A stretch of DNA of 64,000 nucleotides. Source: Henriciella sp. GTDB taxonomy: Bacteria > Pseudomonadota > Alphaproteobacteria > Caulobacterales > Hyphomonadaceae. The stretch covers positions 1 through 64,000 of the forward strand of contig JAJFFK010000027.1 in NCBI GenBank assembly GCA_021776655.1, in the 5' to 3' direction. The notes under the pieces are model-generated. The model was not told the origin of the DNA. It made no database searches and saw only the letters and a list, made by a program, of their open reading frames with translations. The position numbers were made by a program, and so were the translations under genes. Position 1 is the first letter of the stretch. Each line of letters begins with the position of its first letter. Of the stretch, positions 6,852-15,660 are shown one piece after another.

Positions 6852-9254
6852 ATGACTGAAAATCCCAAAAGCCCAATCCATTGCTTTGAGATGTCACAAG
6901 ATAAAGTGGCAAGAAATGGTGCCTGTGGTGAAAAACTCTTACAAGAAGATTCCGTTTTCAGCCTAGGCAACGGGTTTATAGGTGTGCGCGGTGTTCGCGA
7001 AGAAAGCGGCATTGTTGACGGCACGCGGGCCAGCGATGTTGTCTACCTCAATGGCGTGTTTGAACAGGTTCCGATCACCTATTATGAGGCCGCTTTTGGT
7101 TTCTCGGATCAAAGCGATGTGCGGATCCCGGTTGTCGATTGTTCTGGCCTAACGTTTCAGATTGATGGGGAAAATGTACCTTGCGCAAAATGGCTGCTCA
7201 CGGCTGATGAGCGATCACTCGATATGTCTCGCGCGGTGTTGACGCGATCAATGACGTTCACATCTTTGGCGGGCACAGAGGTTTCGGTTGAGCTTGAGCG
7301 GTTTGTTAGTTTTGCGCAGTCTCATCTTGTCGCAGCGCAGTGCCGGGTTCGGTCTAAAACCTTTGCAGGTGTTTTCTCAGTTCATGCGCATGTCATCAGG
7401 CCATTTCAAAGTGTGTCTAGTCCGGATGAGCATTTCAGCGATGACGCGGTTCACGATCCGCGTCTTAGCCCAGCATTTGAGAGTGATCCTTGGTATATGA
7501 GCGAAATATCCCATACCGATGAAACTTGGGCCGGAATATCAGCCACACAGCGATCAGGCATTACGGTTGCTACCAGTGATATGATTTTGGCTGGCGCAAC
7601 TGCGCCTGTTTTACGTGGTGAGGTCGCAGGCGGATATAGGGATGTCAGCGTCAAACTTGCGCCGGGCGATGCGCTCGAGTTCAGCCGCGTTACAGTTTAT
7701 GCAGCAGCATTCGAGCAAACAGATCAATCTGGAGCGTCAAGCTTACTTGCGACTGTCCAGCGCGCAGCAGGAGACGCTGCAAATAGTGGATATGCCACTT
7801 TAAAAGAAGACCACGTCGTACGCGTCCGTGCGTGCCAGGTCACATCCGCTGTGGCGACACCGGATGTGCCGGAAATTGGCAGCGCGATAAACTTCAACAC
7901 GCTGCAATTACTGATGTCTGTCGGCAAGGATGGACGTAGCTCAATCGGAGCAAAGGGCCAAACCGGGGAAGGGTATGAGGGGCACGTATTCTGGGATGCC
8001 GAGGTCTTCGCGCTGCCCTATTTTTCTTACACGCAGCCAGTCATCGCGCGTAGCATGTTGATGTACCGATACAGTATGCTTGATGATGCCAGGTCTATCG
8101 CCCGTACCATGGCCCATACACGCGGTGCGCTTTATCCGTGGCGGACCATAAGCGGGCGCGAGTGTTCGGCTTTTTTTCCAGCGGGAACAGCACAGTATCA
8201 CATCAATGCCGACATAGCGTATGGGATCGAGACGTATTTCAACGCGACAAGGGACGTGAACTTCCTGGTTGAGGCCGGAGCGGAGATGCTGATTGAGACA
8301 GCGCGAATTTGGTTGCAAACGGGTTTTTTCAACGGCCAGAAGAATGGCGCATTTTGTATAAATTGTGTGACCGGGCCGGATGAGTATTCCGCTTTGGTGG
8401 ACAATAACCTCTATACCAACGCTATGGCGGCCGGGCATTTGAAATTTACAGTGCGGGTTATGGCGCTGTTACAGGCCGAACGTTCGGATGCCTATGCTGA
8501 GCTGTGCAAGACACTCCGGTTGGAAGATCGAGAATTAGAGGCTTTTGGGGCTGCCGCTGCCGCGATGTATCTTCCGTTCTCGGACGCCCAGCAAATATAC
8601 CTTCAGGACGAGCATTTTCTGGAAAAAAAGCTTTGGGATTTTCAGGCCACCCCGCCGGAGAAATATCCGCTTTTGCTGCACTATCACCCATTGATCATTT
8701 ACCGCCACCAAGTCTGTAAACAGGCTGATGCAGTGCTCGCTATGTTTCTGCGCGGTGATCAGTTCGATCCGGCTTATAAGCTGGAAACGCTAGATTATTA
8801 TGAGCGGGTTACGACCCATGACTCGACCCTCTCGCCGGGCACATTTGCAATCATGCGGGCGGAATGCGGCGATCTGCAAGGCGCGTTTGAACACCTGAAC
8901 ACCACGGCGTTTATTGATCTCGATAATCTAAGCAATAATGCCGATCATGGGCTGCACATGGCGGCGATGGCGAACTCTTGGCACGCGTTGGTGTTCGGTT
9001 TTGGTGGCATGCGAACTTTTGAAGGTAAGCTAAGTTTTGCTCCGAAATATTTTGAACGGCTTGGGGCGTACGCCTTCAAGGTTACCTTCTTAGGACGGTT
9101 GATAGAGGTCGCAGTGAGGGCTGATGAAGTCACGTTGACCCTGCAGCAAGGGGCGCCGTTGGAGATTGATGTCCTCGGTCAGCCTCGCTTGCTTGATGCG
9201 GCAATTGGGCAGTCAATATGCGAGCAACACGAAGTGGTGGATGCCACTTCATGA
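6852..9254 (+). CDS. Glycoside hydrolase family 65 disaccharide phosphorylase
   Basis: The enzyme would split an alpha-linked glucose disaccharide with inorganic phosphate, giving glucose and beta-glucose 1-phosphate in the cytoplasm. The 800-residue length and domain order (N-terminal beta-sandwich, (alpha/alpha)6 barrel, short C-terminal beta domain) are those of GH65. The barrel contains GEGYEGHVFWDAEVF and CVTGPDEYSALVDNN, the latter holding the catalytic general-acid Glu. The following residues look less like classical maltose phosphorylase than like trehalose- or kojibiose-type enzymes, so the substrate is open. The ATG at 6852 has AAGGAAA a few bases upstream and is preferred over 6783. 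The stop overlaps the start of pgmB. Confidence 0.88.
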   Translation: MTENPKSPIHCFEMSQDKVARNGACGEKLLQEDSVFSLGNGFIGVRGVREESGIVDGTRASDVVYLNGVFEQVPITYYEAAFGFSDQSDVRIPVVDCSGLTFQIDGENVPCAKWLLTADERSLDMSRAVLTRSMTFTSLAGTEVSVELERFVSFAQSHLVAAQCRVRSKTFAGVFSVHAHVIRPFQSVSSPDEHFSDDAVHDPRLSPAFESDPWYMSEISHTDETWAGISATQRSGITVATSDMILAGATAPVLRGEVAGGYRDVSVKLAPGDALEFSRVTVYAAAFEQTDQSGASSLLATVQRAAGDAANSGYATLKEDHVVRVRACQVTSAVATPDVPEIGSAINFNTLQLLMSVGKDGRSSIGAKGQTGEGYEGHVFWDAEVFALPYFSYTQPVIARSMLMYRYSMLDDARSIARTMAHTRGALYPWRTISGRECSAFFPAGTAQYHINADIAYGIETYFNATRDVNFLVEAGAEMLIETARIWLQTGFFNGQKNGAFCINCVTGPDEYSALVDNNLYTNAMAAGHLKFTVRVMALLQAERSDAYAELCKTLRLEDRELEAFGAAAAAMYLPFSDAQQIYLQDEHFLEKKLWDFQATPPEKYPLLLHYHPLIIYRHQVCKQADAVLAMFLRGDQFDPAYKLETLDYYERVTTHDSTLSPGTFAIMRAECGDLQGAFEHLNTTAFIDLDNLSNNADHGLHMAAMANSWHALVFGFGGMRTFEGKLSFAPKYFERLGAYAFKVTFLGRLIEVAVRADEVTLTLQQGAPLEIDVLGQPRLLDAAIGQSICEQHEVVDATS

Positions 9255-9895
9255 GGTTTACTGCGGCCATCTTCGATTTGGATGGTGTGCTGGCTGATAC
9301 TGCATCTTTGCATTTCAAGGCGTGGAAGCGGATGACGGATGCGATTGATACGCCGTTTGACGAGACTATGAATGAACAGCTTAAGGGCGTGTCCCGTATG
9401 GCCTCATTGGATATCATTCTGGAGCGAGCACCAAAACCTTACTCGGCTGAACAGCGCGAAGATCTGGCGCGGAGCAAGAACGATTATTACGTTGAGATGA
9501 TCGCAACCGTCACGCCGCGCGACTTACTTCCAGGAGCCTCTCAGACACTGGAAGCGTTCAAAGCGAGTGGGGTTGGAACGGCGTTGGCCTCGGCAAGCCG
9601 GAATGCCCCGGCGATTGTTGAGAGGCTCGGCATCATGCCGTTGCTCGACTATATCGCTGACGCAAACGATGTCGTTCATCAAAAGCCCGACCCAGAGATT
9701 TTCTTGCGCGCGGCGACAGGACTGCAAGCTGCCCCTCACGCTTGCGTTGCGTTTGAGGATGCGATTGCAGGGGTTAAGGCGATTAAGTCGGCGGATATGC
9801 TGGCCATTGGGATTGGCGAGAGGTCGATCTTGACCCAAGCCGATCACGTCTACGCATCACTGGCGGATTTTCCGATTGATGATTTTTTGGGCTAG
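9251..9895 (+). CDS. pgmB: Beta-phosphoglucomutase (HAD superfamily)
   Basis: The enzyme converts beta-glucose 1-phosphate from the GH65 reaction to glucose 6-phosphate. The 214-residue protein has the HAD nucleophile motif AAIFDLDGVLADTA, the cap-domain KGVSRMASLDIILE region, ALASASRNAPAI (motif II Ser), HQKPDPEIFL (motif III Lys) and CVAFEDAIAGVKA (motif IV acids). Its ATG overlaps the GH65 stop as ATGA, so the two proteins are likely made in a fixed ratio. It converges on lacI with only nine bases between the stops. Confidence 0.9.
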   Translation: MRFTAAIFDLDGVLADTASLHFKAWKRMTDAIDTPFDETMNEQLKGVSRMASLDIILERAPKPYSAEQREDLARSKNDYYVEMIATVTPRDLLPGASQTLEAFKASGVGTALASASRNAPAIVERLGIMPLLDYIADANDVVHQKPDPEIFLRAATGLQAAPHACVAFEDAIAGVKAIKSADMLAIGIGERSILTQADHVYASLADFPIDDFLG

Positions 9896-9904
9896 CAAGC
9901 GAGC

Positions 9905-10918
9905 CTAAGTGTTACGCACAATCAGCTCGGTTGGGATTGTGCTTGATGCGGGCATGTTGCCAGCGATGAGAGACACGAATTTCTCGACAATCAGAGCACC
10001 CGCCAAGAACGTATCCTGCTTCACGGTCGTGATCGGCGGCGAGAAATGCGAGGATTGTACAATATCGTTATAGCCAACCAGATGGTAGTCGATAATTGGC
10101 TGCAGGCAATGCTCGGCCATTGCGCTGATAATCGCCATGGCTGACGTATCACTATAGGCGAAGATCCCATCTGGGCGTTCACCTTCTTCCAAATGTTTCA
10201 GCATCGCCCGGTGACTGTCCTGGAACGAGAACGCGGTGCTTTTCAAATCAGTTAAGCGAACATCATAATCAGCCGTAGCGAGGCCTTTTACGAGGCCGTC
10301 ACGGCGTAATTTAATCTCTGAGTGCTGCGTATCCCCGACAAAAAGGATGTTTTTGCGCCGGTTTTTGACAAATCGTTCGCCTGCGAGTGCGCCGCCTAGG
10401 TAATTATCGCTGCCGACGGTGCAATAGACCGAATTTTGAGCTGGAGCGCCCCACACAACGAATGGAATAGCGAGTTTGGCCATTTCTTCTAGCAGGTCCT
10501 TCTTGTCACCTTGGCCAAGAAATATGAAGCCATCAACGACCCGAGCGTTCACGAGGTCTTGGTACGAGCCTGCGTCGGTCAAGGAAGAGGGGGATAAGAG
10601 CAGATCCTGTTTACGGATTGAAAGCGCTTCAGAGACCCCGGCTAGCAATTCGAAGATAAAGGGATCAGCGATTCGTTGGCGTCGATGGGAGCTGAAATCC
10701 AGGATGACCGCGACTGCATTGGTTTGCTTCTCACGGAGTTTCTGTGCGTTGCGGTTCACCGCATATCCGTGGTCGCGGGCCACTTTGAGTACTTTTTCGC
10801 GTGTCGCAGGCGTCACGTTTGCATGCCCGCTCAATGCGCGGGAAACCGTGGGTTTGGAAACACTCGCCAAGCGTGCCACATCGTCCATGGTGATTGGTTT
10901 TGATGGCAGTTTCGTCAT
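9905..10918 (-). CDS. LacI-family transcriptional repressor of the GH65/TonB sugar locus
   Basis: The 337-residue protein has an N-terminal LacI helix-turn-helix (ITMDDVARLASVSKPTVSRA), a hinge helix (NAQKLREKQTNAVAVIL) and a periplasmic-binding-like effector domain. Palindromes ATGAAATGCATTTCAT and variants lie in its own promoter/TonB-receptor interval and before the GH65 gene, so it most likely represses all of them and itself until sugar is present. I placed the start at 10918 (MTKLPSK). A frame extending to 11035 would run back through an operator palindrome and has no LacI homology. Confidence 0.88.
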   Translation of the reverse strand: MTKLPSKPITMDDVARLASVSKPTVSRALSGHANVTPATREKVLKVARDHGYAVNRNAQKLREKQTNAVAVILDFSSHRRQRIADPFIFELLAGVSEALSIRKQDLLLSPSSLTDAGSYQDLVNARVVDGFIFLGQGDKKDLLEEMAKLAIPFVVWGAPAQNSVYCTVGSDNYLGGALAGERFVKNRRKNILFVGDTQHSEIKLRRDGLVKGLATADYDVRLTDLKSTAFSFQDSHRAMLKHLEEGERPDGIFAYSDTSAMAIISAMAEHCLQPIIDYHLVGYNDIVQSSHFSPPITTVKQDTFLAGALIVEKFVSLIAGNMPASSTIPTELIVRNT

Positions 10919-11024
10919 TTCTATCTTTCGTGAATTCTGTAGTTTCACCATTCTTAGCACCAAGCATCGCTGACGGCTAAGGACAACGTCTTCTGCTGTA
11001 AAAATACCACAAGACGTGGTAATT

Positions 11025-11040
11025 ATGAAATGCATATCAT
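11025..11040. promoter_or_regulatory. LacI-family operator O2 (lacI/TonB-receptor interval)
   Basis: ATGAAATGCATATCAT differs from the perfect palindrome at 6778-6793 at one base. It lies between the divergent lacI gene and the TonB-dependent receptor gene, and its centre is 23 bp (about two helical turns) from that of O3. Confidence 0.7.
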
Positions 11041-11047
11041 AATTATC

Positions 11048-11063
11048 TTGAAATGCATTTCAT
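11048..11063. promoter_or_regulatory. LacI-family operator O3 (lacI/TonB-receptor interval)
   Basis: TTGAAATGCATTTCAT differs from the O1 palindrome only at its outermost base. With O2 it forms a closely spaced pair on the same DNA face upstream of the receptor gene, which suggests cooperative or tetrameric binding. Confidence 0.7.
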
Positions 11064-11157
11064 GACTGGCTAATAAATTACCACTGGTCCGAAAGAGGCG
11101 GCTCAACTCTTCCTCTTCCAGAGACCGGGTTGTTCAATGTCCCTGGGAGAATTCGAT

Positions 11158-13428
11158 ATGACAAAACGAAGCAAGCTAACGAAAGGTACCTCGGTTCTGG
11201 CGCTAACGTTTGGCCTGAGTATAAGCGGTGCAGCGTTTGCCCAAGATGAGTCTGAACCGTTTGTGCAAGAACGTGTTGTGGTTATTGGTACTGCGGGTGG
11301 TAAAGGCGTAAACCGTCTTGATGCAAGTTTCGCTGTGACGACAATTGACGATTCGATGCTTGAAAAAATTCAACCAAAAAGTACAGCAGACCTGTTGAAA
11401 TCCGTGCCGGGTATCTGGGCTGAAAGTTCAGGTGGCGTCGCTGGTGCGAACATTGATGTACGCGGTCTACCTGGCGGCGGTGATGCACCATTCGCCTCCT
11501 TCTCTCTAAACGGCTCGCCTCTGTTTGGGACCAATACTCTGTCTTTCTTTGAGGGCAGTACCCTGTTTCGAATTGATGAAACTGTCGCCTCTGTCGAAGC
11601 GCTACGCGGCGGACCAAACGCTGTTTTCGCCAAGGGCGAACCGGGCGCAACGATCAACTTCCGCCTGAAAGAAGGCAGCAGTGAAACGAGTGGTCGCGCA
11701 AAATACACAATCTCTGACTATGACTTGCAGCGCTTTGACGCGGTTGTGAGCGGTGAGATTGCCGAAGACCTTTACTATATGGTCGGTGGCTATGTTAGCC
11801 GCTCACCTGGTATTCGCGATGCGCAGTTTACGTCCGAGGAAGGCCAGCAAATTACCGCGCAGATCACGAAGGTTTTTGAAAATGGCAAGGTGAACGTATA
11901 TACGCGCATCACGGATGATCATGGCCAATGGTACCTGCCAATCAATCTGGCCAATCCTAACATTGATATCGGCACATTCTCACAGCTTGGTAATGCAACT
12001 CGGCTCCGAGAAATCACCACCAACACAGCGGGTGATACCGAAATCTTTGATTTCGGTAATGGCCGTGGCTGGGATGGACAGGTGACGGGGGCGAACATTG
12101 AGTTTGATCTTGGCAATGGATTTACCTTCCGCGACAACGTCAACTATCTCAGCGGTGATGCCGATACGTTCGGTTTCGTTCCATCTGGTTCAGCCGTAAC
12201 GGCAACGGCGCTTGCGGGCGTCATAGGCGGACCTGTGACGACAGCAGGCGGCGTGACACTTGGTGCCGGTGATTTGGTCCAGACTTATGGCCACTGGGTC
12301 GTTCTGAAAGAGTTGGAATCATTCTCGAATGATCTCAGCTTGAGCAAAACGTTTGGTCAAGATCACGATGTAACTGTCGGTGTTTATACCTCCTCGTTTA
12401 GCTCTGATGACTGGTGGTCTCTTGGTAATCCGGTGCCGGTTCACAATACAACGAACGGCGATTTCCTGGATTCTGCGATCACGCCGGCGGACATTGCTGC
12501 GGCGGGCGGCGATGCTGGCTTCATGTTCGGACTAGCATCCTCAGGTGATGCACAGGTCATCGCATTCTATGCCGCAGACTCGTGGCAGGCCACAGAACGA
12601 CTACGGATTGACGTTGGGGTTCGCCAAGAGGATATCGAGATCGATTATGTGCTCGATACTGGTCCCGGATTTCCAGATGGTGTTCGCGATTTGGCGACAA
12701 CTGTAAAAGGAGACGAGTTCGCCTACACAGCCGCGCTTAACTATGACGTGAGTGATGATCTCGGAGTTTTTGTCCGCTATTCAGACGGCTTTAAGTTCCC
12801 GAGCTTTGACAACATTCGCGAAGGGCAAACTCAAGTCAACGCGGTTGAGCAATTGGAAGGTGGCCTCAAATATTCCAATGATTGGTTGAGCGCCTACGGG
12901 ACGGTATATTACAATACCAATGACTCTTTCAGCTCGAACGTGGGCAGTGTCATCGCTAACTCCACGTTTGAAACTGAAGCGATTGGTTTGGAACTTGACG
13001 GCTCAGTGACATTTGGTAATTTCTCAACCGGTTTTGGTGCAACATTCCAGAATGCCGAGATCACGGCGTCGACAACCTTGTCTGATGTTGGCAACATGGT
13101 CTTGCGCCAGCCAGAAGTTCAGCTTCGCGTCACGCCGGAATATGTCTTCGACTTTGGTAACGGGGCTGAAGCCACGCTCTATGGCGCGGCATCTTATGTT
13201 GGTGATCGCTATGGCGACAATGGCAACACTGTTGACCTGCCAAGCTTTGAGAAAATTGACCTTGGTGTGATCGTCAACATGGACTCCGGCTTGTTCTTCC
13301 AACTGCACGCTGACAATATTACAGACTCAGACGGCATCACTGAAGGGGACCCGCGCAACCCAACGGCGCCGAACGGTCGGCCAATTCTTGGCAGCTCGGT
13401 TAAGTTCACAGTTGGCTTCGACTTCTAG
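11158..13428 (+). CDS. TonB-dependent outer-membrane receptor for the disaccharide
   Basis: The 756-residue protein begins with a Sec signal peptide (LALTFGLSISGAAFA, cleavage before QDE). The plug domain (VPGIWAESSGGVAGANIDVRG, and ALRGGPNAVFAKGEPGATINF, about residues 60-190) and a 22-strand beta-barrel that ends in the outer-membrane signature KFTVGFDF follow. It would take up the sugar using TonB-ExbBD energy. The ATG at 11158 follows GGGAGAA at a normal distance, while the upstream ATG at 11137 does not. Two LacI operators lie about 100 bp upstream, and a strong terminator follows the stop. Confidence 0.9.
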   Translation: MTKRSKLTKGTSVLALTFGLSISGAAFAQDESEPFVQERVVVIGTAGGKGVNRLDASFAVTTIDDSMLEKIQPKSTADLLKSVPGIWAESSGGVAGANIDVRGLPGGGDAPFASFSLNGSPLFGTNTLSFFEGSTLFRIDETVASVEALRGGPNAVFAKGEPGATINFRLKEGSSETSGRAKYTISDYDLQRFDAVVSGEIAEDLYYMVGGYVSRSPGIRDAQFTSEEGQQITAQITKVFENGKVNVYTRITDDHGQWYLPINLANPNIDIGTFSQLGNATRLREITTNTAGDTEIFDFGNGRGWDGQVTGANIEFDLGNGFTFRDNVNYLSGDADTFGFVPSGSAVTATALAGVIGGPVTTAGGVTLGAGDLVQTYGHWVVLKELESFSNDLSLSKTFGQDHDVTVGVYTSSFSSDDWWSLGNPVPVHNTTNGDFLDSAITPADIAAAGGDAGFMFGLASSGDAQVIAFYAADSWQATERLRIDVGVRQEDIEIDYVLDTGPGFPDGVRDLATTVKGDEFAYTAALNYDVSDDLGVFVRYSDGFKFPSFDNIREGQTQVNAVEQLEGGLKYSNDWLSAYGTVYYNTNDSFSSNVGSVIANSTFETEAIGLELDGSVTFGNFSTGFGATFQNAEITASTTLSDVGNMVLRQPEVQLRVTPEYVFDFGNGAEATLYGAASYVGDRYGDNGNTVDLPSFEKIDLGVIVNMDSGLFFQLHADNITDSDGITEGDPRNPTAPNGRPILGSSVKFTVGFDF

Positions 13429-13454
13429 GTCTTGTCAGGCCTACTTATTGATTT

Positions 13455-13485
13455 GCCGCCGTCCTTTGTTGGGCGGCGGCATTTT
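13455..13485 (+). terminator. Rho-independent terminator of the TonB receptor gene
   Basis: A GC-rich stem GCCGCCGTCC (13455-13464) pairs with GGGCGGCGGC (13471-13480) around a short loop and is followed by ATTTTAT. It begins 27 bp after the receptor stop codon. Confidence 0.85.
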
Positions 13486-13533
13486 ATCAGTTTTGGCGCT
13501 TTCTAGGCTCAGGCCCGGTTAATCTCGAATGGC

Positions 13534-13908
13534 TTACCATCGCTTGCGCGGGTTTGTGGCAAGGTCTTTCAGGGCTTCAAAAGTTGCCGACGCGACTTGC
13601 AAAGGTGTGGGTTTGCGGCGGTAGGTCCAGCGGCTGAAATGGCTACAATTGAAATGGGTGACGCTGTAATCAGCGCCGATTGCACGGCGGGCGCGGCTTT
13701 CTACGGCAATCGCATCAAGGCCATCGCGCCGTCCGCAAAGGCGCACCGACCGACCGTCAGCAAAATCCTCAAAACTCTGTTCGACGACGCCGCCATTTTT
13801 GCGGGAGTTTGATATCACCGTTCCGCGTTGCGTGATTACGCCATAGTGCGATAGAGCGACGGCGAATCGGACAGCGACCATATCGCCGGGTTGGAAATCA
13901 TATGTCAT
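13534..13908 (-). CDS. LRAT/NlpC-P60-fold domain protein
   Basis: The 124-residue protein carries the landmarks of the permuted NlpC/P60 (LRAT-like) fold: ALSHYGVITQRG with the candidate catalytic His near residue 21, and THFNCSHFSRW with the NC-x-HF signature containing the candidate Cys. Such proteins are thiol acyltransferases, phospholipases or amidases. Which reaction this one performs cannot be told. No signal peptide is visible, so it is probably cytoplasmic. It appears to be transcribed alone, facing the TonB receptor terminator. Confidence 0.65.
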   Translation of the reverse strand: MTYDFQPGDMVAVRFAVALSHYGVITQRGTVISNSRKNGGVVEQSFEDFADGRSVRLCGRRDGLDAIAVESRARRAIGADYSVTHFNCSHFSRWTYRRKPTPLQVASATFEALKDLATNPRKRW

Positions 13909-13958
13909 GCTTGTTTGATATCGAAAAACAATAAAAAATCAAGCCATACATTTGCTAG

Positions 13959-15464
13959 CTATTCGTAGTGAAAGGCTTCCTCGTCGAGATCTATCGCGGG
14001 TAGGGCGTCGCGTTCGGACCAATAGTCCTGTGTATGTTGCCATTCCGGCTTGCTGCCGCATTTTGGCATCAAGTGCATTGAGCGAGCGAGATAACCGGGA
14101 TTAAAGTTGCTCTCCTCGATCCATGGCGCACGCGGCGTGTCCTTGTCTGCATGCGGCAGCTCAACCCTGACCTGTTTGACCCTCTTGGCGTCCATATGTT
14201 TGAACAGGCGGCAGAGAAAATCGCCCATAATGTCAACACGCAAGGTCCAGCTGGCGCGGAAATACCCAAACACCCAGGCAAGGTTCGGCACGCCGGTAAA
14301 CATCATGCCGCGATAGGTCACCGTGTCGGCGAAATCGACCGACTTGCCGTCAACAGCGAACGGAATGCCGCCAAGCACTGACAGATTGAAGCCGGTCGCC
14401 GTGATGATGATGTCGGCTTCAAGTTCCTCGCCGGATTTCAGCAAGATACCTTTCGGGGTGAAGCGGTCGATATGATCTGTGACGACGCTGGCGGCGCCGG
14501 AGGTGATGCCTTGAAACAGGTCGCCGTCTGGGACGAAGGCGATGCGTTGCTGCCAAGGGCGATATTTGGGGGTGAAATGCTTGTCCACATCATAGTCAGG
14601 GCCAAGGAATTCGCGTACGCTCGCGAGCAACTCCGCCTTGAGTATTTCAGGTTCGTCTATGGCGCGTTGAGTCAGTTCGGCTTGATCAAACAGGATTTTA
14701 CGCCGAGCAATTTCGTGGATCCATGTTTCCTGAATGCCGAGTTTGCGTAACTCATCAACCAGCTCATTTTCGTTGCGGCCGGGAATGAAATAGGTTGGTG
14801 AGCGCTGCAACAGTGTGACATGTTTACAGTCGCCTGCAATCGCCGGGATAAGCGTTGCAGCGGTTGCACCAGAGCCGATGACGATGACATTCTTGCCTTT
14901 ATAGTCGAAGTTTTCCGGCCAGGTTTGCGGGTGAACGATCTCGCCCTGATAGGCGTCCATACCATCCCATTCGGGCGTGTAGCCTTTGGCGTGATCGTAA
15001 TAACCTTGGCACATCCACAGGAAATTGGCGGTAAAAACCAAGTCCTCGCCAGTGTCGCCCCGGGTCACATTGACGGTCCATAGCTTGTCGGCTGAGGACC
15101 AATTGGCCGAGGTGATCCTGTGTTGGTAACGGATGTGGCGGGCGAGATCATTCTCGTCGATGACTTCGCCCATATAGGAGAGAATTTCCTCGGCGGTCGC
15201 GATGGGCGTCCCGAGCCACGGTTTGAACCGGTAACCGAATGTGTAAAGATCACTGTCGGAACGGATGCCGGGATAGGTGTGCATATGCCAGGTGCCGCCG
15301 AACGTCTCGTAGGCTTCGAGAACCGCGAACGACTTTCCGGGGCATTGGTCAGTCAAGTGATAAGCGGCCCCAATGCCGGAAATACCCGCGCCAACAATCA
15401 GAATATCAAAGTGGCGGGTGGCTTGATCTGAGGGTTTGCGCTTGATCGTATCGGTCTGTGTCAT
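13959..15464 (-). CDS. FAD/NADPH-dependent monooxygenase (Baeyer-Villiger / flavin-containing type)
   Basis: The 501-residue flavoprotein has an N-terminal FAD site (ILIVGAGISGIGAAYHL) and a second dinucleotide site (NVIVIGSGATAATLIPAIA). Between them is YQGEIVHPQTWP, which fits the FxGxxxHxxxWP fingerprint of flavin-containing and Baeyer-Villiger monooxygenases. Such enzymes insert oxygen into ketones or oxidise soft heteroatoms; the substrate is unknown. Start 15464 is chosen because GGGAAGA lies 7 bases upstream, whereas the alternative ATG at 15491 has no site. It is divergent from murA and appears monocistronic. Confidence 0.85.
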   Translation of the reverse strand: MTQTDTIKRKPSDQATRHFDILIVGAGISGIGAAYHLTDQCPGKSFAVLEAYETFGGTWHMHTYPGIRSDSDLYTFGYRFKPWLGTPIATAEEILSYMGEVIDENDLARHIRYQHRITSANWSSADKLWTVNVTRGDTGEDLVFTANFLWMCQGYYDHAKGYTPEWDGMDAYQGEIVHPQTWPENFDYKGKNVIVIGSGATAATLIPAIAGDCKHVTLLQRSPTYFIPGRNENELVDELRKLGIQETWIHEIARRKILFDQAELTQRAIDEPEILKAELLASVREFLGPDYDVDKHFTPKYRPWQQRIAFVPDGDLFQGITSGAASVVTDHIDRFTPKGILLKSGEELEADIIITATGFNLSVLGGIPFAVDGKSVDFADTVTYRGMMFTGVPNLAWVFGYFRASWTLRVDIMGDFLCRLFKHMDAKRVKQVRVELPHADKDTPRAPWIEESNFNPGYLARSMHLMPKCGSKPEWQHTQDYWSERDALPAIDLDEEAFHYE

Positions 15465-15660
15465 CGCGTCGTCTTCCCGTGTTCTCGGCATTATTGAGTG
15501 CGGTGGGTTTGCTTGTCCATGATACGGGCGTGTTCACCCCACGGTAGGCAGTAGGGATAGTCCCTTATTGGGCAGTTGTGTCGCACCGGTGAGCCTGCTC
15601 GCTCGCAATCGCCCCATTTGTGCCTTTCGTTTGCCGCGCTCGGCGCTATATCTCTGCGTC

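Noticed and set aside
8198-8691. Minus-strand ORFs within the GH65 gene
   Set aside because: Shadow frames with no homology, lying in the conserved barrel of the phosphorylase.
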